This document shows positions 7,563 to 14,525 of a stretch of 25,264 nt of DNA, piece by piece. The stretch lies in contig LKMY01000003.1 in the NCBI GenBank assembly GCA_001564205.1, positions 1 through 25,264 of the forward strand, in the 5' to 3' direction. This DNA comes from Nanohaloarchaea archaeon PL-Br10_U2g5 (GTDB taxonomy: Archaea > Halobacteriota > Halobacteria > Halobacteriales > Haloferacaceae). Both the position numbers and the translations under genes were made by a program. The stretch's first letter is position 1, and each line of letters begins with the position of its first letter. The notes beneath the pieces were generated by a model that was not told the DNA's origin, made no database searches, and saw only the letters and a program-made list of their open reading frames with translations.

Positions 7563-8690
7563 CTATCGGATCACCGGCGCCGCCAGCGCTCTCGGTTCCG
7601 TTGAGAGTCCGTCGATATCGACGGGTTCGACCTCGTGGGTCGGCCACTGTCCCGTCTTCGTTAGCGTCTCAGTTCGGTCCGGCGCGACGAGGTGGGTGTC
7701 CTCGCTTTTTGTCCCCTGAACAGTTGGGTTCCACGCGTACCCCATGGGCTGGAGGACCGGATCCTCACTGTCCGGAGTAGCGATCCATTCGCGGCCTGCG
7801 AACCCCGCCGCACCGCCTTGATGATGCCGTTTCCACTCATCGGCGAACCCGACTGCCTCGTACGCCTCGCGGATCGCGTCGAAGACGGCGCCGGCGGTGT
7901 TCGGGCGCGTGGTGTCATTCCCTTCGAGTTCCCCCGCTGTGGCGGCCTCAGTCGCCGCGAGCGCGGTCGCCTCCACGCGGGCCGTAGCACGGTGTCGCTC
8001 TTCGAGCCAATCTGGTGCGTCGAACGCGACCGTTCGCGTCATCGAGGCGTACAGACCGGCGCGCTCAGCAGTGACGGAGACGAGCGCGTAGTCGCCGAGA
8101 GACGAGTCAGTCGGGGTGAAGTGGCGGTACGACTGTGCGCGCTCCGCGCCGCCGACGAGCACCACGGGGGTGTCGACATCGCGGGAGGCGAGCGAGATGT
8201 CGATACCGGCGGCGACCTCGTACTCCGGATCGTCTGGTTCGAGGTTGCGGCAGACGGTCTCGACTGCGGCGGCGACCTCGCGGCCGAGTTCGCGGTAGCG
8301 TTCGATGTCGTCGTCGGTGAGCGGCTGGCGGAGTTGGCTCCCGTCGACGCGTTCGAAGCCCGGGGCGTCGAAATCGGCTGCGGCGGGTGTCGGCGACCGT
8401 TCAGCGACTGCTTCGGCCAACGAGTCGGCGTACCACGGGAACGACTCGACGGCGAACGCCTCCGGCAACTCTTCGTCGGAAAGCCGATCGGTCTCGATAC
8501 TGTCTGTGATCACGCGGAGGTCACCGTCGTAGCCGGCGGCGGCGACTCCGAGTGCGGCGTCGCCGTCGACGACGTTGTCGCCGCCGGTGAGCCACGCGAA
8601 CCCGTTTGGACGGGCAAACCACACTGCTTCGAGCCCGCGAGCGTCAAGGTACTCGTCTAACCTGCTGGTACGGGCGGCGAGATCGACCAT
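7563..8690 (-). CDS. M24 (Xaa-Pro aminopeptidase-like) family protein with degraded metal site
   Basis: The 375-residue protein has the two-domain creatinase/prolidase layout: an N-terminal domain (about 1-120, WFARPNGFAWLTGG) and a pita-bread domain (about 120-375). The five metal ligands of active M24 peptidases are mostly missing. By alignment with the usual D-x10-D, H, E, E pattern, Asp1 is Ser205, Asp2 is Ser216 (in ASMTRT) and the IEP glutamate is Asn321 (WNP). Only His289/290 and Glu330 remain. It is therefore probably not a metallopeptidase and may have a binding or other hydrolytic role. The start is ATG 8690, supported by a GTTTTAC box 27 bases upstream. The frame stays open to 8864 but the extra 58 residues are not family-like. 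Confidence 0.8.
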   Translation of the reverse strand: MVDLAARTSRLDEYLDARGLEAVWFARPNGFAWLTGGDNVVDGDAALGVAAAGYDGDLRVITDSIETDRLSDEELPEAFAVESFPWYADSLAEAVAERSPTPAAADFDAPGFERVDGSQLRQPLTDDDIERYRELGREVAAAVETVCRNLEPDDPEYEVAAGIDISLASRDVDTPVVLVGGAERAQSYRHFTPTDSSLGDYALVSVTAERAGLYASMTRTVAFDAPDWLEERHRATARVEATALAATEAATAGELEGNDTTRPNTAGAVFDAIREAYEAVGFADEWKRHHQGGAAGFAGREWIATPDSEDPVLQPMGYAWNPTVQGTKSEDTHLVAPDRTETLTKTGQWPTHEVEPVDIDGLSTEPRALAAPVIR

Positions 8691-8712
8691 ACGAACCGAC
8701 TCTTCTCGATCC

Positions 8713-8720
8713 AGTAAAAC
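8713..8720 (-). promoter_or_regulatory. TATA box of the M24-family gene
   Basis: GTTTTACT on the minus strand is centred 27 bases upstream of the ATG at 8690. It decides the start in favour of the shorter protein. Confidence 0.55.
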
Positions 8721-8885
8721 CGGTCGAAAGGAGACGACAGTTCGGCGTATGACGTCGGTTTCGGGCGGCTCGGTAACCCGTTCGACAGTCGCGCGATCGG
8801 CGAACCGTCGTCCGGTTCCGCCGCCCAAAACGAAAGGTTCAATTACGTCCCCCGGATACGACAAAATGCGTCAGAAAGCCCCTGC

Positions 8886-8960
8886 GGGTTGGTAGTCTAG
8901 TCCGGTTATGACACCTCCTTGACATGGAGGAGGCCGGCAGTTCAAATCTGCCCCAACCCA
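8886..8960 (+). tRNA. tRNA-Val (anticodon GAC)
   Basis: The 75-nt sequence folds as a complete cloverleaf. The acceptor stem is GGGTTGG paired with CCAACCC plus discriminator A. The D arm is GTC...GAC. The anticodon stem CCTCC/GGAGG encloses loop TTGACAT with anticodon GAC. The T arm is GGCAG-TTCAAAT-CTGCC. No intron and no encoded CCA are seen. An A/T-rich element (TTCAATTAC, about 8839-8847) may be the promoter. The gene borders a less GC-rich patch carrying a broken toxin cassette. This is a common place for integration, but no integrase and no second copy of the tRNA 3' end are visible in the window. Confidence 0.97.
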
Positions 8961-9265
8961 TCTTCTCTCAACAGCTTCGATCGACAGAGGCCGGCATCCG
9001 CGCCGAGCATCGCGAGGCGCGGGCACGAACGGCGCAGTCGGCGAGCGAAGCGAGCCGAATCGTCGTTCGGTGGTTCAAATCTCTTCGCGTGTCAGAATCA
9101 TTCAGACGTCGCTGCGACGCATCGCTCTACGATATGGAACTGTGCGCCCGCAACACTACCGGGCGAGAATCTACTAGTAGGCTCGGTTGGAGTGATAGCT
9201 GCATAACTAAAGCAAGGAGTCAGCACAACAGTACATTGATTACGTCAGCACGCTAAGTACTCGAC
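8961..9265 (+). other. Non-coding stretch between tRNA-Val and the winged-helix gene
   Basis: About 305 bases without a convincing gene; open frames here start inside the tRNA and have no family-like content. The segment contains a GC-rich low-complexity part near 9030-9060 (GGCGAGCGAAGCGAGCC). It also has a stretch at about 9110-9162 that resembles the 3' end and downstream flank of the toxin gene at 9935-9991. It looks like remnant accessory DNA. Confidence 0.6.
9126..9162 (+). repeat. Left copy of imperfect direct repeat flanking the toxin-antitoxin-like cassette
   Basis: TCTACGAT, GGAA and the exact 14-mer CGCCCGCAACACTA (9145-9158) followed by CCGG recur in the same order at 9949-9991. 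The copies differ by small gaps. The left copy corresponds to the toxin 3' end plus its downstream flank and may be left from an earlier duplicate cassette. Confidence 0.6.
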
Positions 9266-9628
9266 ATGCCCGTTCGCATCGAAGAGTTCGAAACCGGTGA
9301 TCTTCCGAACGGTCCGAGCGTTCCCGAGCAGGTGCTTGCCTATCTGTACACGAATCGAAATAAAGCGTTCACCCGCTCTGAGATCGCTACGGGAATCAAT
9401 GAGGATCCAAACACGGTCGGGACTGCTCTCTCTCGACTCAAGCAGCGTGGTCTCGTCCGACATAAAAATGAGTACTGGGCAATAACGGAACATTTAGATC
9501 GAGTGCGAGACGCGTACGAACTCCATGCTATCACGGGGCGACTGAATGAGGAAGACGCGGGTATCGATCCGGACGAATGGGACGCAGTTGCCCCCAAGGA
9601 ACCCCATCCCAGCGAGCGAGACGAATAG
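9266..9628 (+). CDS. Winged-helix DNA-binding protein, putative antitoxin/regulator of the MazF-like gene
   Basis: The 120-residue protein has a MarR/BlaI-like winged-helix domain at about residues 15-75. The sequence runs from helix 1 VPEQVLAYLYTN, through AFTRSEIATGI and the recognition helix PNTVGTALSRLKQRGLV, to the wing HKNEYWAIT. A charged tail (NEEDAGIDPDEWDAVAPKEP) could wrap the partner protein. The stop (TAG) abuts the ATG of the toxin-like gene with no gap, so the two are coupled. This arrangement is recurrent in haloarchaea and is read as a type II toxin-antitoxin-like pair, but that is inference. The gene is visibly less GC-rich than the neighbouring core genes, consistent with later acquisition. 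No clear TATA box is seen; ATTGATTA near -29 is a weak candidate. Confidence 0.75.
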   Translation: MPVRIEEFETGDLPNGPSVPEQVLAYLYTNRNKAFTRSEIATGINEDPNTVGTALSRLKQRGLVRHKNEYWAITEHLDRVRDAYELHAITGRLNEEDAGIDPDEWDAVAPKEPHPSERDE

Positions 9629-9958
9629 ATGCAACCGGAATGTGGTGATGTGGTTCGGAGCGTCGATCCGTTCAAGTTGGGCGAAGACAGCCAACGACCG
9701 TGGCTGATCGTTAACAACGACTTGCATCCATTCGGTGACGAGCAGTTCGTCGCAGTCGCTATCTCTACGAAAGAGTACGATGACTCGATCCCGCTGAAGC
9801 CTGGTGTGTGAACAGTCGGTGGAGTACCACGACAGTCGTTTGTCTCTCCGTGGGCAGTTCATTCGCCTCGTGTTGAGGATCTGACCGCGTGGCAGGGGTG
9901 GATCACGGACGAATTCGTTAACGAGGTCGTTGATGCGCTGGAGACGTATCTACGATGA
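9629..9958 (+). pseudogene. MazF/PemK-like toxin gene interrupted by an in-frame TGA
   Basis: The frame from ATG 9629 reads MQPECGDVVRSVDPFKLG, then RPWLIVNND and EQFVAVAIST, the opening strands of a haloarchaeal MazF/PemK-fold protein. It hits TGA at 9809-9811 after 60 residues. The same frame then continues without any shift to TGA 9956-9958: TVGGVPRQSFVSPWAV, then VVDALETYLR. The continuation is what the family needs: a hydrophobic core plus a C-terminal helix. In relatives the stop position often holds Trp, so a single TGG to TGA change explains it. MazF-like toxins cleave RNA. A 60-residue product would lack half the fold and is probably inactive. Alternatives are a sequencing error, or readthrough, which is unlikely. 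Confidence 0.8.
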
Positions 9959-9991
9959 GTTGGAATATACGCCCGCAACACTAACGACCGG
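9949..9991 (+). repeat. Right copy of imperfect direct repeat flanking the cassette
   Basis: The match to 9126-9162 is TCTACGAT, then GGAA, then exact CGCCCGCAACACTA (9970-9983), then CCGG, with 3-4-base gaps. It begins in the last codons of the toxin gene and extends past its stop. Confidence 0.6.
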
Positions 9992-10063
9992 TCTCATCTC
10001 CGGCGGCGTGCCGCGTCAACCGGGAAACCCTCGTGGCGGGCGATCGCCTGCGCGGCGACGGGC

Positions 10064-10109
10064 GGGTCGCCTCAGCGACCGAATGTGGGTCGCGTCCGCG
10101 ACCGGATGT
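10064..10109 (+). repeat. Two tandem 23-base units, each a perfect small palindrome
   Basis: Units 10064-10086 and 10087-10109 share GGGTCGC-N4-GCGACCG(A/-)ATGT. Each contains the inverted repeat GGTCGC-N4-GCGACC, and the loops differ (CTCA and GTCC). Paired hairpins of this kind occur between haloarchaeal genes; the function is unknown. Confidence 0.6.
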
Positions 10110-10203
10110 CACGCGCCTGGGTTCTCCGCGCGGTCATCGCTCCCATCGGGGAGTACTCGGGCGGGGACTGAGGGCGCGCATTCGAGGGTAGCCGGCGGAC
10201 GCG

Positions 10204-10219
10204 TTTAAAAGGACCGTCC
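10204..10219 (-). terminator. Terminator of the NhaC-family gene
   Basis: Downstream of the antiporter stop the minus strand reads GGACGGTCC followed by TTTTAAA. This is a short stem plus T run. Confidence 0.45.
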
Positions 10220-10226
10220 GATGGGC

Positions 10227-11912
10227 TCAGTCGTCCTGTTCTGTCCCACCGACGATCACAGCGCGTCCGTCGTCCGCCTGCGGCTCGTTGACCGACACCG
10301 GCTCGATCTCGCGGCGGGCCGCGTCGACCTCGGAGAACAGATAAACGAGTCCGACAAGAAGCGCCGCGCCGATCGGAAGCAACACCACGGGCGTGAGTGA
10401 CGTGTACCCCCAGATAATTAAGAGGAGGATGACGATACCAGCGACGGTGACAGCGTAGTAGATCTGCGTCCGGACGTGGTCGATCAGGTCGGACCCGGTG
10501 AACGTCGCTGATAACACCGACGTATCTGATATCGGTGAGCTGTGGTCACCGAAGATAGCACCGGAGAAGATGACGCCGACCATCGCCGCAACGAGAGTGT
10601 GTCCTGCTGCGCCGCCGCCGCTGACTTCCCAGGCGATCGGGATCGCGATCGGTGTGATGATCCCCATCGTCCCCCACGACGTACCGGTCGAGAAGGCGAT
10701 GAGGCCCGCCACGACGAACACGAGCGCGGGCAACAGCGCCGGAGAGACCGCGCCGACCGCCATCGACGCCACGTACTCACCGGTGCCCAGCGCGTCGATC
10801 GTCTCGCCGATCCCCCACGCGAGGACGAGAATGGAGACCGCAGTGAGCATGATCCCGAAGCCGTCGATCGTGTACTCGGTCGCGTCGCCGACACCGAAGA
10901 TACCGTACGCTTTTCCGAGTAAGAACCCGCTCGCGACCATCGCGAATGAGCCGATCATGAGCGCGACCTCGTAGGCGGCACCGAGTGCGGCGTCCCACAG
11001 GCGTTCTCCGGCCGCGCCGAGGTCGACGGCGATGATGTCGGCGGCGAATCCGCCGACCGAAAACCCGCCAGACCACAGGGCGGTCGTGAGCGTGACGACG
11101 ATCAACACCGCGACGGGAATGAAGAACGACGCGAGCCGCGGGGTCGACGCCGGTGGCTCGCCCAGCTCGCCGGCAACGTCCTGCATCGGGACCGCCTCGT
11201 CACGCGTGACTTTCCCGGTGGTCCACGAGCGGTGCTCAGCGCTCAGCATCTCACCGTAGTCGCGCCCCGAACCCACGATCACGACCACCATGACGATCGC
11301 GAGGATCGCGTACATGTTGAACGGAATCGACGCGAGGAACACCTCGAATGTCCCCGGACGGTTCGCGGCGTCGACGCCGGCCGACTCGTAGCCGTCGGCG
11401 ATCAACGACAGCTGAAAGGCGACCCACGAGGAGATACCGAGCGTCGCCACCGGCGCCGCGGTGGAGTCGACGATGTACGAGAGCTTCTCACGGGAGATCC
11501 GGAGCTGGTCCGAGACGTCTTTCATCGCGGAGCCGACGATGGCGGTGTTCGCGTAGTCGTCGAAAAAAAGCACGATCCCGAGCCCCCACGCGGCGAGGCC
11601 GGCCTTACGCTGGCTATCCAGTCGCTTGAGCGCCCAGTCGCGGACTGCGGCCGTCCCGCCGAGGTTCCACACCATAGCGACGCCGGAGCCGAGAAGCAGG
11701 GTAAATACGATGATCGTCGCGTGGAACTCGTCAGCGACCGCGGCGACGATCCACTCAAACGTCTGGACGATCCCGAGCCCGCCGGTGTAGATCACTGCCC
11801 CTGACCAGATCCCGAGGAACAGCGACAATACCGCCTTGCGGGTGAGTATCGCCAGGACGATCGCGAGCAACGGTGGGGCGACTGAGATCGCTCCGAACTC
11901 GGTCACAGTCAT
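10227..11912 (-). CDS. NhaC-family Na+/H+ antiporter
   Basis: The 561-residue polytopic membrane protein has roughly a dozen hydrophobic segments and the NhaC-family pattern. Features include VLFFDDYANTAIVGSAM (acidic pair in a membrane segment), STAAPVATLGISSWVAF, FSTGTSWGTMGIITPIAIP and GAIFGDHSSPISDTSVL. The family exchanges Na+ for H+ or organic anions, and a haloarchaeon needs strong Na+ extrusion. The start is taken at ATG 11912 (MTVTEFGAIS). The frame extends 25 codons further upstream but those residues are not family-like, and A/T-rich TATA-like sequence (about 11929-11950) lies inside that extension. The cytoplasmic C-terminus is acidic. It is transcribed alone, divergent from asd. 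Confidence 0.9.
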   Translation of the reverse strand: MTVTEFGAISVAPPLLAIVLAILTRKAVLSLFLGIWSGAVIYTGGLGIVQTFEWIVAAVADEFHATIIVFTLLLGSGVAMVWNLGGTAAVRDWALKRLDSQRKAGLAAWGLGIVLFFDDYANTAIVGSAMKDVSDQLRISREKLSYIVDSTAAPVATLGISSWVAFQLSLIADGYESAGVDAANRPGTFEVFLASIPFNMYAILAIVMVVVIVGSGRDYGEMLSAEHRSWTTGKVTRDEAVPMQDVAGELGEPPASTPRLASFFIPVAVLIVVTLTTALWSGGFSVGGFAADIIAVDLGAAGERLWDAALGAAYEVALMIGSFAMVASGFLLGKAYGIFGVGDATEYTIDGFGIMLTAVSILVLAWGIGETIDALGTGEYVASMAVGAVSPALLPALVFVVAGLIAFSTGTSWGTMGIITPIAIPIAWEVSGGGAAGHTLVAAMVGVIFSGAIFGDHSSPISDTSVLSATFTGSDLIDHVRTQIYYAVTVAGIVILLLIIWGYTSLTPVVLLPIGAALLVGLVYLFSEVDAARREIEPVSVNEPQADDGRAVIVGGTEQDD

Positions 11913-11928
11913 ACTATCTGATGTCGAA

Positions 11929-11950
11929 ATTTTTACTAATAGTATATAAA
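11929..11950 (-). promoter_or_regulatory. A/T-rich promoter of the NhaC-family gene
   Basis: The minus strand carries TTTATATACT followed by ATTAGTAAAAATT, 17-38 bases upstream of ATG 11912. Either half could be the TATA element. This is the most A/T-rich spot in the neighbourhood. Confidence 0.5.
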
Positions 11951-12164
11951 ATGATGCCCGTGCGGAAGAGAACTGCTGAATCATCATGTGTCGCCCGGAA
12001 CTGTCACTGTGATCGGCAACGCCTCCGGCGGTTGTTGATCGTTCATCACGGCAGCCCGTATTACGCTGGCGTCGCAGGACGCTGGATCGGATTTCTCTGA
12101 TTCCCGCCGCCAGGTCGGGCGCGTATCCGAACGCACTTACGTCCCTGTGACTGACTCACGCGCA

Positions 12165-13208
12165 ATGTCTGTACGAGTCGGTATCCTCGGCGCCACGGGC
12201 GCCGTGGGCCAGCGGTTCATCCAGTTGCTCGACGATCACCCGACGTTCGACCTCGCCGCCGTCACCGCGAGTTCGGACAGCGCGGGGAAGACGTATCGGG
12301 AGGCCGCAAAGTGGCGCGTGAACACCCCGATTCCGGACGACGTTGCCGAGATGGAAGTCACCGAAACGTCGCCCGCGGGAATCGCCGAGGCCGATGTCGA
12401 CCTCCTCTTTTCGTCGCTTCCGTCCGGAGTCGCTGCGGACGTCGAGCCCGACTTCTTAAAAGAGGGGTACGTCGTCTCTTCGAATTCCTCGAACGACCGC
12501 ATGGGAACGGATGTTCCCCTGACGATCCCTGAAATTAACCCCGATCACCTCGGTCTTATCGAGGTCCAACGCGACGAGCGCGGCTGGGACGGCGCCCTCG
12601 TAAAGAATCCGAACTGCTCGACGATCACGATGGTCCCGACTCTCGCGGCGCTCGATGAGTTCGGGCTCGAACGCGTCCACGTCACCACCCTGCAAGCGGT
12701 CTCCGGTGCGGGCTACTCCGGAGTCACGTCGATGGAGATCATCGACAACGCCATCCCGCATATCGGCGGCGAAGAGGAGAAGATGGAGACGGAGTCCCGG
12801 AAGCTGCTCGGTGAGTTCGACGGTGCGGAGGTCCGCCTTCACGGCGCCGACGTCGCCGCCTCGTGTAACCGGATCCCCACGCTCGACGGTCACCTCGAGA
12901 ACGTCTTCGCAGAACTCGCCGAGAACCCGTCACTCGAGGACCTCCGCGAAGAGATGCGCTCGTTCGAGAGCGCCGACTTACCGAGCTCTCCCGAACCGCT
13001 GATCAAGGTATACGGCGACGACGAACCCGAGCGTCCGCAGCCACGGCTCGACCGCACGTACGCGAACGGAATGGGGATCGTCGCGGGGGGGTTACAAGAG
13101 ACCAACGCCGGCGTGAAGTACAACTGCCTCGCGCACAACACGATCCGCGGTGCGGCTGGCGCTTCGCTTCTGAACGGCGAACTCCTCGTCGAGGAAGGCT
13201 ACGTCTAG
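12165..13208 (+). CDS. asd: Aspartate-semialdehyde dehydrogenase
   Basis: The 347-residue enzyme has the N-terminal NADP-binding loop GATGAVGQ (residues 9-16) and the catalytic cysteine Cys151 in KNPNCSTI. The substrate-site region QAVSGAGYSG and HGADVAASCNRIP follow. It converts L-aspartyl-4-phosphate to aspartate semialdehyde, the branch point to threonine, methionine and lysine. The length and motifs fit the archaeal/fungal-type ASADH group. ATG 12165 is preferred over the in-frame GTG at 12147: a CTTACG element sits about 27 bases before the ATG, and the Rossmann strand starts immediately after it. It is monocistronic, and a T-rich stretch (TTATTTT) follows the stop codon. Confidence 0.95.
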   Translation: MSVRVGILGATGAVGQRFIQLLDDHPTFDLAAVTASSDSAGKTYREAAKWRVNTPIPDDVAEMEVTETSPAGIAEADVDLLFSSLPSGVAADVEPDFLKEGYVVSSNSSNDRMGTDVPLTIPEINPDHLGLIEVQRDERGWDGALVKNPNCSTITMVPTLAALDEFGLERVHVTTLQAVSGAGYSGVTSMEIIDNAIPHIGGEEEKMETESRKLLGEFDGAEVRLHGADVAASCNRIPTLDGHLENVFAELAENPSLEDLREEMRSFESADLPSSPEPLIKVYGDDEPERPQPRLDRTYANGMGIVAGGLQETNAGVKYNCLAHNTIRGAAGASLLNGELLVEEGYV

Positions 13209-13235
13209 TTATTTTCGCGGGGAGACGCTCGCCAT

Positions 13236-13337
13236 TTAAATTGCGAAGGATGGCACGATGCCGGCGATAATCACCGTCGCGCCTGGATCGAGATTCTCCA
13301 CACCGAAACAGGGGATTGCACTCGCCCACTTGGCCAT
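13236..13337 (-). CDS. Possible 33-residue small protein (unproven)
   Basis: This short frame lies in the gap between asd and the small membrane-protein gene. From ATG 13337 it encodes MAKWASAIPCFGVENLDPG and a hydrophobic tail ending IIAGIVPSFAI, which looks like a short tail-anchored or membrane peptide. Most third codon positions are G or C, as in the neighbours. A CGATAAGC element lies about 28 bases upstream on the same strand. I recognise no family and it may be chance. Confidence 0.3.
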   Translation of the reverse strand: MAKWASAIPCFGVENLDPGATVIIAGIVPSFAI

Positions 13338-13380
13338 CGCGTGGAACTTCAGGTTGACTCGGCTTATCGCAGGCGAAGTG

Positions 13381-13386
13381 ATATAC
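13381..13386 (+). promoter_or_regulatory. TATA box of the small membrane-protein gene
   Basis: ATATAC lies 23-28 bases upstream of ATG 13409, at leaderless spacing. Confidence 0.55.
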
Positions 13387-13408
13387 GTGTGTAGGAGTAT
13401 AGTGTAAT

Positions 13409-13648
13409 ATGAGTGAAACAACTGGGGAGGTCGTTAACGACACCGTAGAAGAGATCGGCGCTGACGGTCTCAGCCCCGCCGTGCTGGCGGCGGTCGGATC
13501 AGTCGCGCTCGCCCTGTACTTCTACTACGTGCGCGGCGACAAACAGCGCGGCCAGTTCGTCGGCCTCTGGCCAGCTACGATACTCGCCCTCGCGTCGTAC
13601 TTCAAACTCCAAGATATCAAGCAGGCAGTAACGACGACTGACGAGTAG
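13409..13648 (+). CDS. Small membrane protein of unknown function
   Basis: This is a 79-residue protein. An acidic N-terminus (SETTGEVVNDTVEEIGADG) precedes one hydrophobic helix, about residues 23-41 (AVLAAVGSVALALYFYY). A short charged loop RGDKQRGQ and a second hydrophobic stretch, about 51-64 (LWPATILALASYF), follow. It would span the membrane twice as a hairpin. I do not recognise a named family. An ATATAC box 27 bases upstream supports the ATG at 13409 and leaderless transcription. The stop codon lies in the first of two copies of TAGAACAGACGA. Confidence 0.75.
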   Translation: MSETTGEVVNDTVEEIGADGLSPAVLAAVGSVALALYFYYVRGDKQRGQFVGLWPATILALASYFKLQDIKQAVTTTDE

Positions 13649-13682
13649 AACAGACGAATAGAACAGACGAGGCGCTCGCCTC
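13646..13682 (+). repeat. Short tandem duplication plus hairpin after the small membrane-protein gene
   Basis: TAGAACAGACGA occurs at 13646-13657 and 13659-13670 (13-base period). The perfect inverted repeat GAGGCG-CT-CGCCTC (13669-13682) follows at once. No T run follows, so a terminator role is doubtful. Confidence 0.5.
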
Positions 13683-13769
13683 GCGCGGCCGCTGGCTCGC
13701 AGGTAGCATCCAACTCGTCTGAGCCGATCCAACCCGGCCGCTCTTTGCCCTTAATCGCGAAGTATCGAT

Positions 13770-14468
13770 ATGGACGTACACGACATCGACACCGTTCTCG
13801 TCGCCGGTGCCAGCGGCGGGACGGGACGAGCGATCCTTCGACTGATCGGCTCCCGGGTAGACACGGTTCGTGCGCTCACCAGATCGGTCGACGCTGCGCC
13901 GGACCTGCGGGCGGCCGGCGCAGACGAGGTCGCGGTGGACGACTTACTCGATCCGAACGACCTGACCGCCGCCGTCGACGGCGCGGACGCGGTGATCAGT
14001 GCCGTGGGGAGCACCGCGTCGGCGGTCCGTCACGGACCGCCGTTCGTCGACGGGGCCGGGAACCGTGCGTTGCTCGCGGCGGCGGTCGACGCCGACGTCG
14101 ACGCGTTCGTGATGGAATCGGCGATCGGCGTCGGTCCAGAGCCGGCGAGTCCGCTCGCAAAGGCGTTTAACGGACTTATCGGACCCTTACAGGAGGCGAA
14201 AGGTGAGGCGGAGGTCGCGATCCGAGACGCGACGATCCGCCACACGATCTTCCGTCCCGGCGTCCTGACGAACGGTCGTCGGACCGATCTTATCACGACG
14301 GCAGCGCCCGGCGCAAAACTATGGGGGACCATCTCGCGAGCGGACGTCGCGAGAATCATGGCCGCGGCACCGACCACGGAGGCCGCCGCAAATCGGACGT
14401 TCGAGGTCATCTCCACGCCCCGATTCTCCGGCCGGGGGGTCGCAGTGGATTGGACGCTCCCGCGGTGA
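13770..14468 (+). CDS. NAD(P)-binding atypical SDR-family protein
   Basis: The 232-residue single-domain Rossmann protein has the dinucleotide loop GASGGTGR at residues 13-20. A DLLDPNDL segment follows a basic residue pair suited to NADP, then DAVISAVGS. It resembles the NAD(P)H-binding/NmrA-like atypical SDR group, which includes redox sensors and small isomerases or reductases. The canonical Tyr-x3-Lys catalytic pair is not evident: the ESAIGVG segment stands where catalysis would occur in extended SDRs. It ends with FRPGVLTNG and DVARIMAAA, typical of the group. Substrate unknown. The start is ATG 13770; the upstream box is weak. It converges with infB. Confidence 0.82.
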   Translation: MDVHDIDTVLVAGASGGTGRAILRLIGSRVDTVRALTRSVDAAPDLRAAGADEVAVDDLLDPNDLTAAVDGADAVISAVGSTASAVRHGPPFVDGAGNRALLAAAVDADVDAFVMESAIGVGPEPASPLAKAFNGLIGPLQEAKGEAEVAIRDATIRHTIFRPGVLTNGRRTDLITTAAPGAKLWGTISRADVARIMAAAPTTEAAANRTFEVISTPRFSGRGVAVDWTLPR

Positions 14469-14525
14469 TGCCGCAGCGGGCGTCGGCTGCCGCAGGCCTC
14501 GGATCGCCGCGGGTTCAGCCGAGCG

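Noticed and set aside
8691..8864. Longer N-terminus for the M24 protein
   Set aside because: The frame is open, but the TATA box for the shorter start lies inside it and the extra residues do not look like the family.
9060..9090. GTTCAAATCT, resembling the tRNA T-loop, as a second tRNA end or attachment site
   Set aside because: Only about ten bases match tRNA-Val and no acceptor-stem sequence follows, so it cannot be called an att site or tRNA fragment.
8919..9256. Two open frames beginning inside the tRNA-Val gene
   Set aside because: They start within the tRNA and show no family-like content.
9930..10208. 92-codon plus-strand frame after the toxin gene
   Set aside because: It overlaps the toxin 3' end in another frame and runs through the palindromic repeats. 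It is Arg/Gly-rich with no motif.
11913..11987. Longer start for the NhaC-family protein
   Set aside because: The extension covers the A/T-rich promoter region and encodes non-conserved residues.
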